64,000 nucleotides of DNA from JAAYYY01 sp964579295 (lineage in GTDB: Bacteria > Chloroflexota > Anaerolineae > Promineifilales > Promineifilaceae). Position numbers and translations under genes: made by a program. Positions 8,593 through 17,148 of the stretch are shown in pieces. The stretch lies in the NCBI GenBank assembly GCA_964579295.1, contig CAZOGK010000004.1:1-64000 (forward strand), written 5' to 3'. Below the pieces are notes generated by a model. The model ran no database searches, had not been told where the DNA came from, and saw only the letters and a program-made list of their open reading frames with translations. How positions within the stretch are numbered: the stretch's first letter is position 1; every line of letters starts with the position of its first letter.

Positions 8593-8667
8593 GGTAGGTC
8601 GGGTTGGTAACCCGACAACGCCGCGGCCGTTGAACCGCGAGTGGTCAGGTGGAAAACCTGACTTACC
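8593..8667. repeat. Double-palindrome intergenic element, GTCGGGTT type
   Basis: Two hairpins, GTCGGGTT/AACCCGAC (8598-8616) and GTCAGGT/ACCTGAC (8644-8662). They are also imperfect inverted copies of each other: GGTAGGTCGGGTT at the left, GGTAAGTCAGGTT read from the right. The build matches the GACTGAAGTC elements elsewhere, but the sequence differs. It fills the gap between two minus-strand genes. Confidence 0.6.
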
Positions 8668-8691
8668 TCGGCTCGTACTTGGCCGGCGCCG

Positions 8692-9675
8692 TTACAGGTA
8701 CCCGTTGTCACGATACCAATTATAAGCCCGTTGCACCGCCGTTGTGAAGGGGGTCTGCGGAAGCCCCAGCTCCCGGAGCGCTTTGCTGCTGTCCGCGTAG
8801 AGCGTTGCGTCCATCAGCCGTACCTGGTTGGCGTCGAGCGGAATGCGGTTGCCCAGGACGCGGCGCGCGCCCGCTACGGCCATGCTCGCCGGCGGCAGCA
8901 TCCAGCTGCGAATCTGAAACAGGGGCGGGCGGCGGCCCACAACCTCGCAGATAGCGCTAATCGCCTCGCGGTAGGGCAGATTGTGGGCGCCCAGGATATA
9001 GCGCTCGCCCGTGCGCCCCCGTTCGGCGGCCGCCAGATGGCCGGCGGCCACGTCTTCTACGGCAATGAAATTCGCGCCGCCGGGCGCCGTGAAGCGCAGC
9101 AGGCCGCGCGCCGCCTCGATAATGAGCGAGCCGGAGATGAAGTTCAGGTCGCGCGGGCCGAGAATGATGGTTGGATTGACGATCACCGCGTCGAGTCCGG
9201 CGGCGACCGCTTCCTGCACCGCTTCCTCGGCCAATACTTTGCTGTGCGCGTAAGGGAACCGGCGCGGCGGCTGATTGAAGTGGCTTTCCTCCGTGAGCTG
9301 CCGGTTGCGCGGCGGCGCGCCCAGGGCCGCCTGCGAGCTGGTAAAGACGAGCCTCCGCACGCCTGCCAGCTGCGCCGCCGCCAGCACGCGCCGCGTGCCC
9401 TCCACGTTCACCCGGTAGAGCCAGTCGCGTCCCTGGCGCCAGTAATCGGCGACGGCGGCGACGTGAAAGATCCAGGTACAGCCGGCCATCGCCTGCGCCA
9501 GCTGCGCCGGCTCGTCGAGAATGTCGCCGTGGACCGACTCAAAGTGCAGCCCCTCCAGCGCCGCCAGCGAGGAGCTGGGCCGGTGCAGCACGCGGGCGGC
9601 AATGCCCCGTTCATTTAGCTCGGCGACCAGGTTGGCGCCGACGAAGCCTGTGCCGCCCGTGACGAAAGCACGCAC
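8692..9675 (-). CDS. NAD-dependent epimerase/dehydratase (extended SDR)
   Basis: 327-residue extended short-chain dehydrogenase. The nucleotide motif TGGTGFVGANL is at residues 6-16, the catalytic pair is YAHSK near 143-147, and TSSQAALG supplies the preceding Ser. It resembles the dihydroflavonol reductase / HpnA-like group, which reduces or epimerises keto, sugar or sterol-like substrates; the substrate cannot be specified. It starts with GTG two bases after the thiolase stop, so it is translationally linked to that gene. A link to hopanoid or polyketide-like metabolism is speculation. Confidence 0.85.
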   Translation of the reverse strand: MRAFVTGGTGFVGANLVAELNERGIAARVLHRPSSSLAALEGLHFESVHGDILDEPAQLAQAMAGCTWIFHVAAVADYWRQGRDWLYRVNVEGTRRVLAAAQLAGVRRLVFTSSQAALGAPPRNRQLTEESHFNQPPRRFPYAHSKVLAEEAVQEAVAAGLDAVIVNPTIILGPRDLNFISGSLIIEAARGLLRFTAPGGANFIAVEDVAAGHLAAAERGRTGERYILGAHNLPYREAISAICEVVGRRPPLFQIRSWMLPPASMAVAGARRVLGNRIPLDANQVRLMDATLYADSSKALRELGLPQTPFTTAVQRAYNWYRDNGYL

Positions 9676-9677
9676 GC

Positions 9678-10946
<1,269 letters not shown>

Positions 10947-11021
10947 CACGCTTTCTCCATGTCCTGTGCCTTGTCCTGCGTGGAGCAGCCGTTTTGTCTC
11001 CGCGCAGCCGTTTGTTTCTGC

Positions 11022-12578
11022 TTAACCGTCGAGACGGCTTTCCACCGCCTCTTTGATTGTACCGGACGCCACCAGACGGCGCACCGCCTCGATGTGCGGC
11101 GCCATGACCGTGTCCTCGGTGAAAAAGGGCACCTGCTCGCGGATCAGCTCGTAGGCCACGGCCGTTCCCTGCCCCAGCGCCGCCGCCGGCTTGCCCAGCG
11201 CACGCCGCCGGAAGTCAATCCCCTGCGCCGCGCACAGCAGCTCGATAGCCACAATCGTCTCTACGTGCTCGATGATCTGCGCCATCTGGCGCACCGCCGT
11301 CGCGCCCATGCTCACGTGGTCCTCGGTGTTGGCGCTCGTGGGAATCGTGTCGGCGCTGGCCGGGTGGGCCAGCACCTTGTTCTCCGACGCCAGCGCCGCC
11401 GCCGTATAGTGCACCATCATGAAGCCGCTTTCCAGGCCGCCGCTCTCGGTGAGGAACATGGGCAGGACACCGCCGTTGCTATTGGCGTCGACGAGCCGCG
11501 CCGCCCGGCGCTCGCTCATGTTGCCCAGGTCGGTCAGGGCCAGCGCCGCGTAATCCATCGCCAGGGCCACCGGCTCCCCGTGGAAGTTGCCCGCCGAAAT
11601 CACGTCCACGGCGCCGCTTTCCTCGTCCACAAAAATCAGCGGGTTGTCGTTGACCGCGTTCAGCTCGATGTTGATCACCCACTGGGCGTAGGCAATGGCG
11701 TCGCGCACGGCGCCGTGCACCTGCGGCGCGCAGCGCAGCGTATACGGGTCCTGTACGTTGTGCGAGTCAGCGCCGCGCAAAAACTGGCTGCCGGCCAGCA
11801 GATGGCGCAAAAAGGCGGCGGCGTCAATCTGCCGCGGGTGGGGCCGGATCATATGCACGCGCGCGTCGAAAGCGCGGTCGGTGCCGTGCAGCGCCTCCAG
11901 GCTGAGGGCGGCGGCCACGTCGGCTGTCAGCGCCAGGTTGATGGCGCGCCGCACCAGTAGCGCTCCGTAGCCTACCATGAGCGTCGTGCCGTTGACCAGC
12001 GCCAGCCCTTCTTTGGCTTCTAGCACAATGGGCGCCAGCCCGGCCCGCCGCATCGCCTCAGCCCCCGGCAGCCGCTCGCTCTGGTAATCGGCCTCGCCCT
12101 CGCCGATGAGGACGAGCACCAGGTGGGCCAGCGGCGCCAGATCGCCGCTGGCGCCAAGCGAGCCCTGCGCCGGCACCACGGGATGGACGCCCTGGTTGAG
12201 CATATCCAGCAGCCGCCGGACGACAACCGGCCGCACGCCGGAGTAGCCCTGGGCCAGCGTGTTGGCGCGCACCAACAGCATGGCGCGCACGACCTCCGGC
12301 GGCAGCGGCGGGCCGACGCCGACGGCGTGGCTGCGCACCAGGTTGAGCTGCAGCAGGCGCGTCTGGTCAGGGGAGATAATCCTATCTTTGAAATGGCCGA
12401 AGCCGGTGGTGATGCCGTAGGCAATGGCGCCTTCGGCGACGAGCTGCTCGACCGCCCGGCGCGAGCGCTCCAGGGCGGGCAGCACGGCCTCGTCGAGCGC
12501 AACCGGGCGCCCGCGGGCTACGGCGACGACGTCGTCCACCTTGAGTTCAATGCCGCGTACGATGAGTGGCCTGTCCAT
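11022..12578 (-). CDS. hutH: Histidine ammonia-lyase
   Basis: 518-residue aromatic amino acid lyase. The Ala143-Ser144-Gly145 triad in GSLGASGDLAPLAH makes the MIO electrophile, and Tyr54 lies in YGITTGFG. The stretch NLVRSHAVGVG carries the His typical of histidine rather than phenylalanine lyases, and DPYTLRCAPQVHGA resembles Bacillus-type HutH. The product, urocanate, would feed the Hut pathway, but no hutU, hutI or hutG is in this window. There is no ribosome site; a TATAAT box ends 8 nt before the ATG, so the mRNA is likely leaderless or nearly so. Confidence 0.88.
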   Translation of the reverse strand: MDRPLIVRGIELKVDDVVAVARGRPVALDEAVLPALERSRRAVEQLVAEGAIAYGITTGFGHFKDRIISPDQTRLLQLNLVRSHAVGVGPPLPPEVVRAMLLVRANTLAQGYSGVRPVVVRRLLDMLNQGVHPVVPAQGSLGASGDLAPLAHLVLVLIGEGEADYQSERLPGAEAMRRAGLAPIVLEAKEGLALVNGTTLMVGYGALLVRRAINLALTADVAAALSLEALHGTDRAFDARVHMIRPHPRQIDAAAFLRHLLAGSQFLRGADSHNVQDPYTLRCAPQVHGAVRDAIAYAQWVINIELNAVNDNPLIFVDEESGAVDVISAGNFHGEPVALAMDYAALALTDLGNMSERRAARLVDANSNGGVLPMFLTESGGLESGFMMVHYTAAALASENKVLAHPASADTIPTSANTEDHVSMGATAVRQMAQIIEHVETIVAIELLCAAQGIDFRRRALGKPAAALGQGTAVAYELIREQVPFFTEDTVMAPHIEAVRRLVASGTIKEAVESRLDG

Positions 12579-12586
12579 GGCGCCCT

Positions 12587-12592
12587 ATTATA
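12587..12592 (-). promoter_or_regulatory. Extended -10 box of hutH
   Basis: On the minus strand TGC-TATAAT forms an extended -10 element, with the box at 12592-12587. Only 8 nt separate it from the hutH ATG. No convincing -35 is visible, which is common for extended -10 promoters. Confidence 0.65.
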
Positions 12593-12606
12593 GCAGCATT
12601 TGCGCA

Positions 12607-12634
12607 TTGCCCTTGTCCGGCCAGCGGCTACAAT
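12607..12634 (+). promoter_or_regulatory. Promoter of holB, leaderless type
   Basis: TTGCCC at 12607-12612 and TACAAT at 12629-12634 with 16-bp spacing. The -10 box ends 6 nt before the ATG at 12641, so transcription should begin at or next to the start codon; no Shine-Dalgarno is present. Confidence 0.65.
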
Positions 12635-12640
12635 CAGCGT

Positions 12641-13669
12641 ATGGAAACGGCATGGGACGAAATCGTGGGCCATGAATGGGCGGTCAGCCTGTTGCGCGAC
12701 GCCATTACCAATGGCCGGGTGGGCCATGCCTATCTCTTTACCGGGCCGCGGCACGTGGGCAAAACGACGCTGGCGCTGCACTTTGCCCAGGCGCTTAACT
12801 GCGACGCCGCCCCGGTAGACCGCCCCTGCGGCCAGTGCCGCAACTGCCGCCTCATCGCCGCCGGCCGCCACCCCGACGTGCGCCTGGTAGCGCCGGAGGA
12901 AAGCAGCCGAGGTACCCAGACGCTGAAAATCGAGCAAATCCGCGCCCTGCAGCAGGGGCTCAGCCTGGCTTCCTACGAGGCGCGTTACAAGGTGGCCCTG
13001 CTGACCGAATTTGACAGCGCGACCATCGGTGCGGCCAATGCCTTCCTCAAGACCCTGGAGGAGCCGCCCGCCGGCGTCATGCTGCTCCTCACCGCGCGTG
13101 ACGCCGACGCGGTGCTGCCGACCATCGCCAGCCGCTGCCGCGTCATCTCCCTGCGGCCGCTGCCCGCCAGCCAGATTGCCGGCGCCCTGGAGAGCCGCTG
13201 GCGTCTGCCGGTCGCTCAGGCCCGGCTGCTGGCCCATCTGGCCGACGGCCGGCTGGGCTGGGCCATTCAGGCCTTGGGTGAAGAGCGCCTGCTGGCCGAG
13301 CGCGGCGAGCAGCTAGACCAGCTACAGGAAGCGCTGCACGGCAGCCGCGTCGAGCGCTTTGACCTGGCCGAGAAGCTGGCGCGCAAGCCGGAAAGCCTTC
13401 CCGCTCTCTTGCGCACCTGGCTCAGCTGGTGGCGCGACCTGGCGCTGCTGGCCTGGGGGCGCGGCGACGGCCCGGCGGCGGAGACGGCGCCCATCACCAA
13501 TGTCGACGCCGAAGACGATCTGCTGGCCCTGTCGCGCCGCTGGGAACGGCCGGCCATCCTGCGCGCCCTGCAGCAGACGCAGCGCGCCCTGTGGCAGCTG
13601 GAGCATAACGCCAACACGCGCCTGGCGCTGGAATATCTGCTGCTGGTCTATCCCCGCCGTAACGGCTAA
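12641..13669 (+). CDS. holB: DNA polymerase III subunit delta'
   Basis: 342-residue clamp-loader ATPase-like subunit. The first region has HAYLFTGPRHVGKTT (Walker A), then a zinc module with four Cys (NCDAAPVDRPCGQCRNC). The helper motif LLTEFDSATIGAANAFLKTLEEPP follows, then IASRCRVISL, the SRC-like sensor region. The C-terminal helical part is divergent as usual for delta'. The open frame extends 25 codons upstream, but METAWDEIVGHEWAV is the family N-terminus and a -10 box lies just before it. A DnaX-like assignment is less likely because the protein is short and lacks a tau tail. Confidence 0.85.
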   Translation: METAWDEIVGHEWAVSLLRDAITNGRVGHAYLFTGPRHVGKTTLALHFAQALNCDAAPVDRPCGQCRNCRLIAAGRHPDVRLVAPEESSRGTQTLKIEQIRALQQGLSLASYEARYKVALLTEFDSATIGAANAFLKTLEEPPAGVMLLLTARDADAVLPTIASRCRVISLRPLPASQIAGALESRWRLPVAQARLLAHLADGRLGWAIQALGEERLLAERGEQLDQLQEALHGSRVERFDLAEKLARKPESLPALLRTWLSWWRDLALLAWGRGDGPAAETAPITNVDAEDDLLALSRRWERPAILRALQQTQRALWQLEHNANTRLALEYLLLVYPRRNG

Positions 13670-14310
13670 CAGATGCCGCCGCGCTCGATCACCTCACGCT
13701 TGATCTGCGACAGCAGGTTGGTCATTTCCGCCTCGCTCGTCGGCAGCTCGTCGGCGGTGACCGTCACCTCGCCCTGCTGGCAGGGCACGGCCAGCGGCGC
13801 CTCGTATTCGCGGCTCCCCTCGCGCACCAGGTAGTTGCGCTCCGGGCGCAGGCCGGTCTCTTTGAGCGTCATGTAGAGCCGGTCCACGTATTCGCCCCCG
13901 TCGATAAAGAGATCGTTGATCTCCGTCGCGTCCTGAAAGCGGTCCCAGGTGGTGTGGATAAAGGTAATGCGCCGCCAGCGCAGGCTGACGATAGGCGTCT
14001 CCAGCCTGTACAGCTCCCCTAGCTGCACCTTGTAATAATAGTCGTCGGCCCGTGGGTGGTCGCCCTGCTCTGGAAAGAGCATGCGGCGCGTCGCCAGCTC
14101 GTGGCCCAGCCGCCGCGCATAATAGTGGATGGCCCACTTCTCCTCGCCAAAGTTGCGTCCAAAGTAGAAGGCGAAGTATTCTGCATGCAGCCCTTTCGGC
14201 GCCGTCGTCTGCGGAATGCGGTACCAGCGCTCCGCCATGGCAATCTGGAAGTCGGCTGGCTCCGGCATATAGGCGACGAGAACGCGGTCTTCCGGGTACA
14301 TGCAGTCCAT
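13666..14310 (-). CDS. Hypothetical protein
   Basis: About 214 residues, soluble, rich in aromatic and charged residues, with no signal peptide or membrane segment and no domain I can name. Distinctive stretches are YFAFYFGRNFGEEKWAIHYYARRLGHE and RRITFIHTTWDRFQDATEIND. The start is uncertain: ATG 14310 and ATG 14301 are equally plausible, neither with a clear ribosome site. An upstream Met at 14337 looks too early, because it would run towards the neighbouring promoter. It converges on holB with stops overlapping by 4 bp. The composition and sustained frame support a real gene. Confidence 0.65.
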   Translation of the reverse strand: MDCMYPEDRVLVAYMPEPADFQIAMAERWYRIPQTTAPKGLHAEYFAFYFGRNFGEEKWAIHYYARRLGHELATRRMLFPEQGDHPRADDYYYKVQLGELYRLETPIVSLRWRRITFIHTTWDRFQDATEINDLFIDGGEYVDRLYMTLKETGLRPERNYLVREGSREYEAPLAVPCQQGEVTVTADELPTSEAEMTNLLSQIKREVIERGGIC

Positions 14311-14351
14311 CTTACCCGACGCCGCCTGACTGCACAATCGCCGTTTACCGC

Positions 14352-14357
14352 TATAAT
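14352..14357 (+). promoter_or_regulatory. -10 box of the aminopeptidase gene
   Basis: A perfect TATAAT preceded by GC sits 29 nt before the ATG at 14387. A weak ribosome site, AGAGG, lies between. CTGACT about 20 bp upstream is the only -35 candidate and is poor; the same CTGACTGC octamer precedes the TATAAT of spoIIM at 40138. Confidence 0.55.
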
Positions 14358-14386
14358 AACTGTCTTTAGCAGAGGATGATAAGCGT

Positions 14387-15520
14387 ATGCCCGACCCCCG
14401 CGTTCAAGAATTAGCCCGGCTCCTCGTGAGCTACTGCATCGACGTCAAACCGGGTGACCGGGTTATCGTCAACAGTGCGCTCAGCGCCCGGCCCCTGGCG
14501 GCCGAGACCTATCGTGAGATCCTGCTTGCCGGTGGGCAGCCTCTCCTCATCTGGACCGACGAGCAGTTTGAGGAAATCCTGCTGAAGGAGGGCAGTAAGG
14601 AGCAGATCGGCTACCTCCACGAGCCGCTGCTCCGGGCCTATGAGCAGTACGAAGCGCTCATCGGCTTGCGCGGAGCGACAAACACGCGGGCGTTGAGCGC
14701 GATTGATCCCCGGCGTGAGCAGTGGCGTACTATGGGCGCCCACCCCCTGCGGCAGGCCGTGATGGGGCGGGCGGCGGCGGGCGAGATGCGCTGGGTCGGC
14801 ACCCTCTTCCCCACGGCGGCCCAGGCGCAGGAAGCGGACATGTCGCTAAGCGATTATGAGGATTTCGTCTACCGCGCCTGCTTCGTAGACCAGCCGGATC
14901 CGGCTGCCCGCTGGCGCGCGCTGGCGGCCAGCCAGCAGAAGCTGGTCGATTGGCTGGCGGGCCGGCGCGAGGTCCGCGTCGAGGGGCCGAACGCCGCCCT
15001 GAGCCTCTCCATCGCCGGGCGCACCTTCGTCAACTCCGCCGGCCGCAACAATATGCCCAGCGGCGAGATCTTTACCGGGCCGGTAGAGAATTCTGTCGAT
15101 GGCTGGGTGCGCTTCAGCTATCCCGCGATTTACAGCGGGCGGGAAGTGGAGGGAATTGAGCTGCGCTTTGCGGAAGGTAAAGTGGTCGAGGCCCGCGCTG
15201 AGAAGAACGAATCCTTCCTCCAGGCCGTGCTTGATACCGATGCCGGCGCGCGCTATCTGGGCGAGTTTGCCATCGGCACCAACGATGGCATCGACCGCTT
15301 CACCAAGTCAATCCTCTTTGACGAAAAGATCGGCGGCACCATTCATATGGCCGTCGGCGCCGGTTACCCGCAGACAGGAAGCAAGAATGAGTCGGCCGTA
15401 CACTGGGATATGATCTGCGACATGCGCGACGGTGGTCGTATCTGGGTGGACGGCGAGCTGTTTTACGATAGCGGCGTCTTTACCATTCTGGACGAGCCGC
15501 TGCTGGCAAACCATGCCTGA
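14387..15520 (+). CDS. M29-family aminopeptidase (thermophilic metallopeptidase type)
   Basis: 377-residue metallo-aminopeptidase of family M29 (AmpS, AmpT, PepS), which removes N-terminal residues from peptides using a two-metal site. Family landmarks are NNMPSGEIFTGP near 220, LGEFAIGTN near 285, ILFDEKIGGTIHMAVGAGYP near 305 and NESAVHWDMICDM near 330; together these carry the Glu, His and Asp ligands. It is cytoplasmic with no signal. Its last 8 bases overlap the start of mutM, so the two are probably one transcript despite unrelated functions. Confidence 0.9.
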   Translation: MPDPRVQELARLLVSYCIDVKPGDRVIVNSALSARPLAAETYREILLAGGQPLLIWTDEQFEEILLKEGSKEQIGYLHEPLLRAYEQYEALIGLRGATNTRALSAIDPRREQWRTMGAHPLRQAVMGRAAAGEMRWVGTLFPTAAQAQEADMSLSDYEDFVYRACFVDQPDPAARWRALAASQQKLVDWLAGRREVRVEGPNAALSLSIAGRTFVNSAGRNNMPSGEIFTGPVENSVDGWVRFSYPAIYSGREVEGIELRFAEGKVVEARAEKNESFLQAVLDTDAGARYLGEFAIGTNDGIDRFTKSILFDEKIGGTIHMAVGAGYPQTGSKNESAVHWDMICDMRDGGRIWVDGELFYDSGVFTILDEPLLANHA

Positions 15521-16352
15521 GCTGCCAGAAGTCGAGACGACGGTACGGGCCCTGCGCGGGCCGCTTGTGGGGCGCACCCTGATGGGGGTGCGCTGTACGT
15601 GGCCGCGCCACGTCGTCCGGCCCAGCGTGGCCGAGCTGCAGGAGCGCCTTGCCGGGCGACGCATTGAGGCCATTGACCGCCGCGGCAAATTCCTCGTCTT
15701 TCGCCTCGGCGATGGGCAGACGCTGCTCATCCACCTGCGCATGACCGGGCACCTGTCTGTCGTCGCGCACCACGAGCCGCAGGATGAGCACACGCACACC
15801 GTCTTCCTTCTGGACGATGGGCGCGAGCTGCGCTTCCGCGATACGCGCAAGTTCGGCACCGTCCATTTGCTGCGCGACGCCGGCGAGGTGCTGGGCAAGC
15901 TGGGGCCAGAGCCGCTGGCCGACTCGTTTACGGCGGCAGCCCTACGCGAGCGGCTGGCCGGGCGCACGCGCCAGCTCAAGCCGTTGCTGCTCGACCAGAC
16001 CTTTATCGCCGGGGTGGGCAACATCTACGCCGACGAAGCGCTCTACTATGCCCGGCTGCACCCGCAGCGGACGGCCGATTCGCTGAACGCTGCGGAGGCG
16101 GCGGCGCTGCACGCCGCGCTGCGCAAAGTGCTAAAGATGGGCATCGAGCGCGAAGGGGCCAGTATCGACCGTTATGTCAAGCCCGACGGCAGCCGGGGGG
16201 AGATGCAAGACGTCGTGGCCGTTTTCCAGCGGACCGGCGCCGCCTGTTACGAGTGCGGTGCGCCCATCGAGCGGATTGTGCTCGGCGGGCGCAGCACACA
16301 CTTTTGCCCTATCTGCCAACCGTTAGAAGTGAGGGGTCAGAATGCGCGATGA
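15513..16352 (+). CDS. mutM: Formamidopyrimidine-DNA glycosylase
   Basis: 279-residue base-excision repair glycosylase/AP lyase that removes 8-oxoguanine and ring-opened purines. The N-terminal catalytic Pro2 and Glu3 are present in MPELPEVET, the conserved Lys in DRRGKFLVF, the helix-two-turn-helix around TFIAGVGNIYADEALY, and the C-terminal zinc finger CYECG...CPICQ. The start at 15513 is certain because Pro2 must follow the initiator Met; it overlaps the aminopeptidase stop. Confidence 0.96.
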   Translation: MPELPEVETTVRALRGPLVGRTLMGVRCTWPRHVVRPSVAELQERLAGRRIEAIDRRGKFLVFRLGDGQTLLIHLRMTGHLSVVAHHEPQDEHTHTVFLLDDGRELRFRDTRKFGTVHLLRDAGEVLGKLGPEPLADSFTAAALRERLAGRTRQLKPLLLDQTFIAGVGNIYADEALYYARLHPQRTADSLNAAEAAALHAALRKVLKMGIEREGASIDRYVKPDGSRGEMQDVVAVFQRTGAACYECGAPIERIVLGGRSTHFCPICQPLEVRGQNAR

Positions 16353-16950
16353 GATAGAAGTAATGCGTGTTTTGCGGACGCCGCCCTTGGGCAAGCTGCT
16401 GGTCAGCGCCGGCGGCGTGCGCCTCAGCTCCCTGAGCGAGGTGCAGGACCCGGCGCTGCGACAGCGCCTGCTGGCGGCCATCGGCGAGCTGATCGTCTTT
16501 GCCGGCGGCTACAACCAGCTATCAGAAGCCGGGGTGGCGCCGCCGCTGGAGGGCGCCACGCCCGCCCGCCCGGCCGACGCGCCGCTGACCGCCGAGCAAG
16601 AAGCATTTCTCAGCTCGCTGGAGCGAGAGCTCAAAGCGACGGTGAGCAAGGACAAGGACAAAGGAACGCTGCCCGGCGCGCAGACAGCCGCCGATCTGTC
16701 GCGCCAGCTCGACATGCTGGAGGCGGAGGGTTCGTCCATTAACCTGGTCGCCGACATCGACCGCATCCTCCAGCGGCGCCTTGCCGCCGAGCCGTCGCTG
16801 GCCGGGCGCAGCATCCACCTGGAGCAGCCGCCGGACGGTCCATTGCGGATCCGGGTAGATAACCGCATCTATGAACACCCGCGCGACATAGAAGATGCGA
16901 CCGTGCGCCTCATTCTGCGCCAGGCGCTGGCCGAATGGGAATCGCGCTAG
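16342..16950 (+). CDS. Hypothetical protein downstream of mutM
   Basis: 202 residues, no recognised domain. The first 60 residues form a compact hydrophobic and charged region (LRTPPLGKLLVSAGGVRLSSL, IGELIVFAGGYNQL). Then come a low-complexity Pro/Ala and Lys/Asp linker (residues 70-115) and a C-terminal alpha/beta stretch with IRVDNRIYEHPRDIEDATVRLILRQALAEW. It overlaps mutM by 11 bp and is surely translated with it. No function is proposed. Confidence 0.7.
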   Translation: MRDEIEVMRVLRTPPLGKLLVSAGGVRLSSLSEVQDPALRQRLLAAIGELIVFAGGYNQLSEAGVAPPLEGATPARPADAPLTAEQEAFLSSLERELKATVSKDKDKGTLPGAQTAADLSRQLDMLEAEGSSINLVADIDRILQRRLAAEPSLAGRSIHLEQPPDGPLRIRVDNRIYEHPRDIEDATVRLILRQALAEWESR

Positions 16951-16963
16951 CCTCCGTTGCGTT

Positions 16964-17015
16964 CGCCGAAGCGACTGAAGTCGCTACTACCAGCGGCGGC
17001 TTCGTAGTAACGACT
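16964..17015. repeat. Double-palindrome element, GACTGAAGTC family, right arm truncated
   Basis: Left arm GAAGCGACTGAAGTCGCT followed by ACTAC, a 13-bp middle, then GTAGTAACGACT, where the right arm stops short. The left arm is a palindrome by itself. Fourteen bases after the stop of the preceding gene. Confidence 0.75.
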
Positions 17016-17055
17016 ATGGAGCATTACTAAATAACTCAGCACCAAGCCGCCGTAA

Positions 17056-17119
17056 CGCCGAAGCGACTCAAGTCGCTACTACCAGCGGTGTCTTCGTAGT
17101 AACGACTTCAGTCGTTCGC
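17056..17119. repeat. Double-palindrome element, GACTGAAGTC family, complete copy
   Basis: Left arm GAAGCGACTCAAGTCGCT plus ACTAC and right arm GTAGTAACGACTTCAGTCGTTC are near-perfect inverted copies, each also able to fold alone. It lies 40 bp from the truncated copy, between converging genes. Confidence 0.8.
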
Positions 17120-17148
17120 CAGCGCCATCACCTGATTGAGATAGACGT

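Noticed and set aside
11022..12578. A complete histidine utilisation operon
   Set aside because: Only hutH is present; its neighbours are a thiolase, an SDR and holB.
12566..12640. N-terminal extension of holB
   Set aside because: The extra 25 codons lie across the divergent promoter boxes and precede the family N-terminus; there is no ribosome site.
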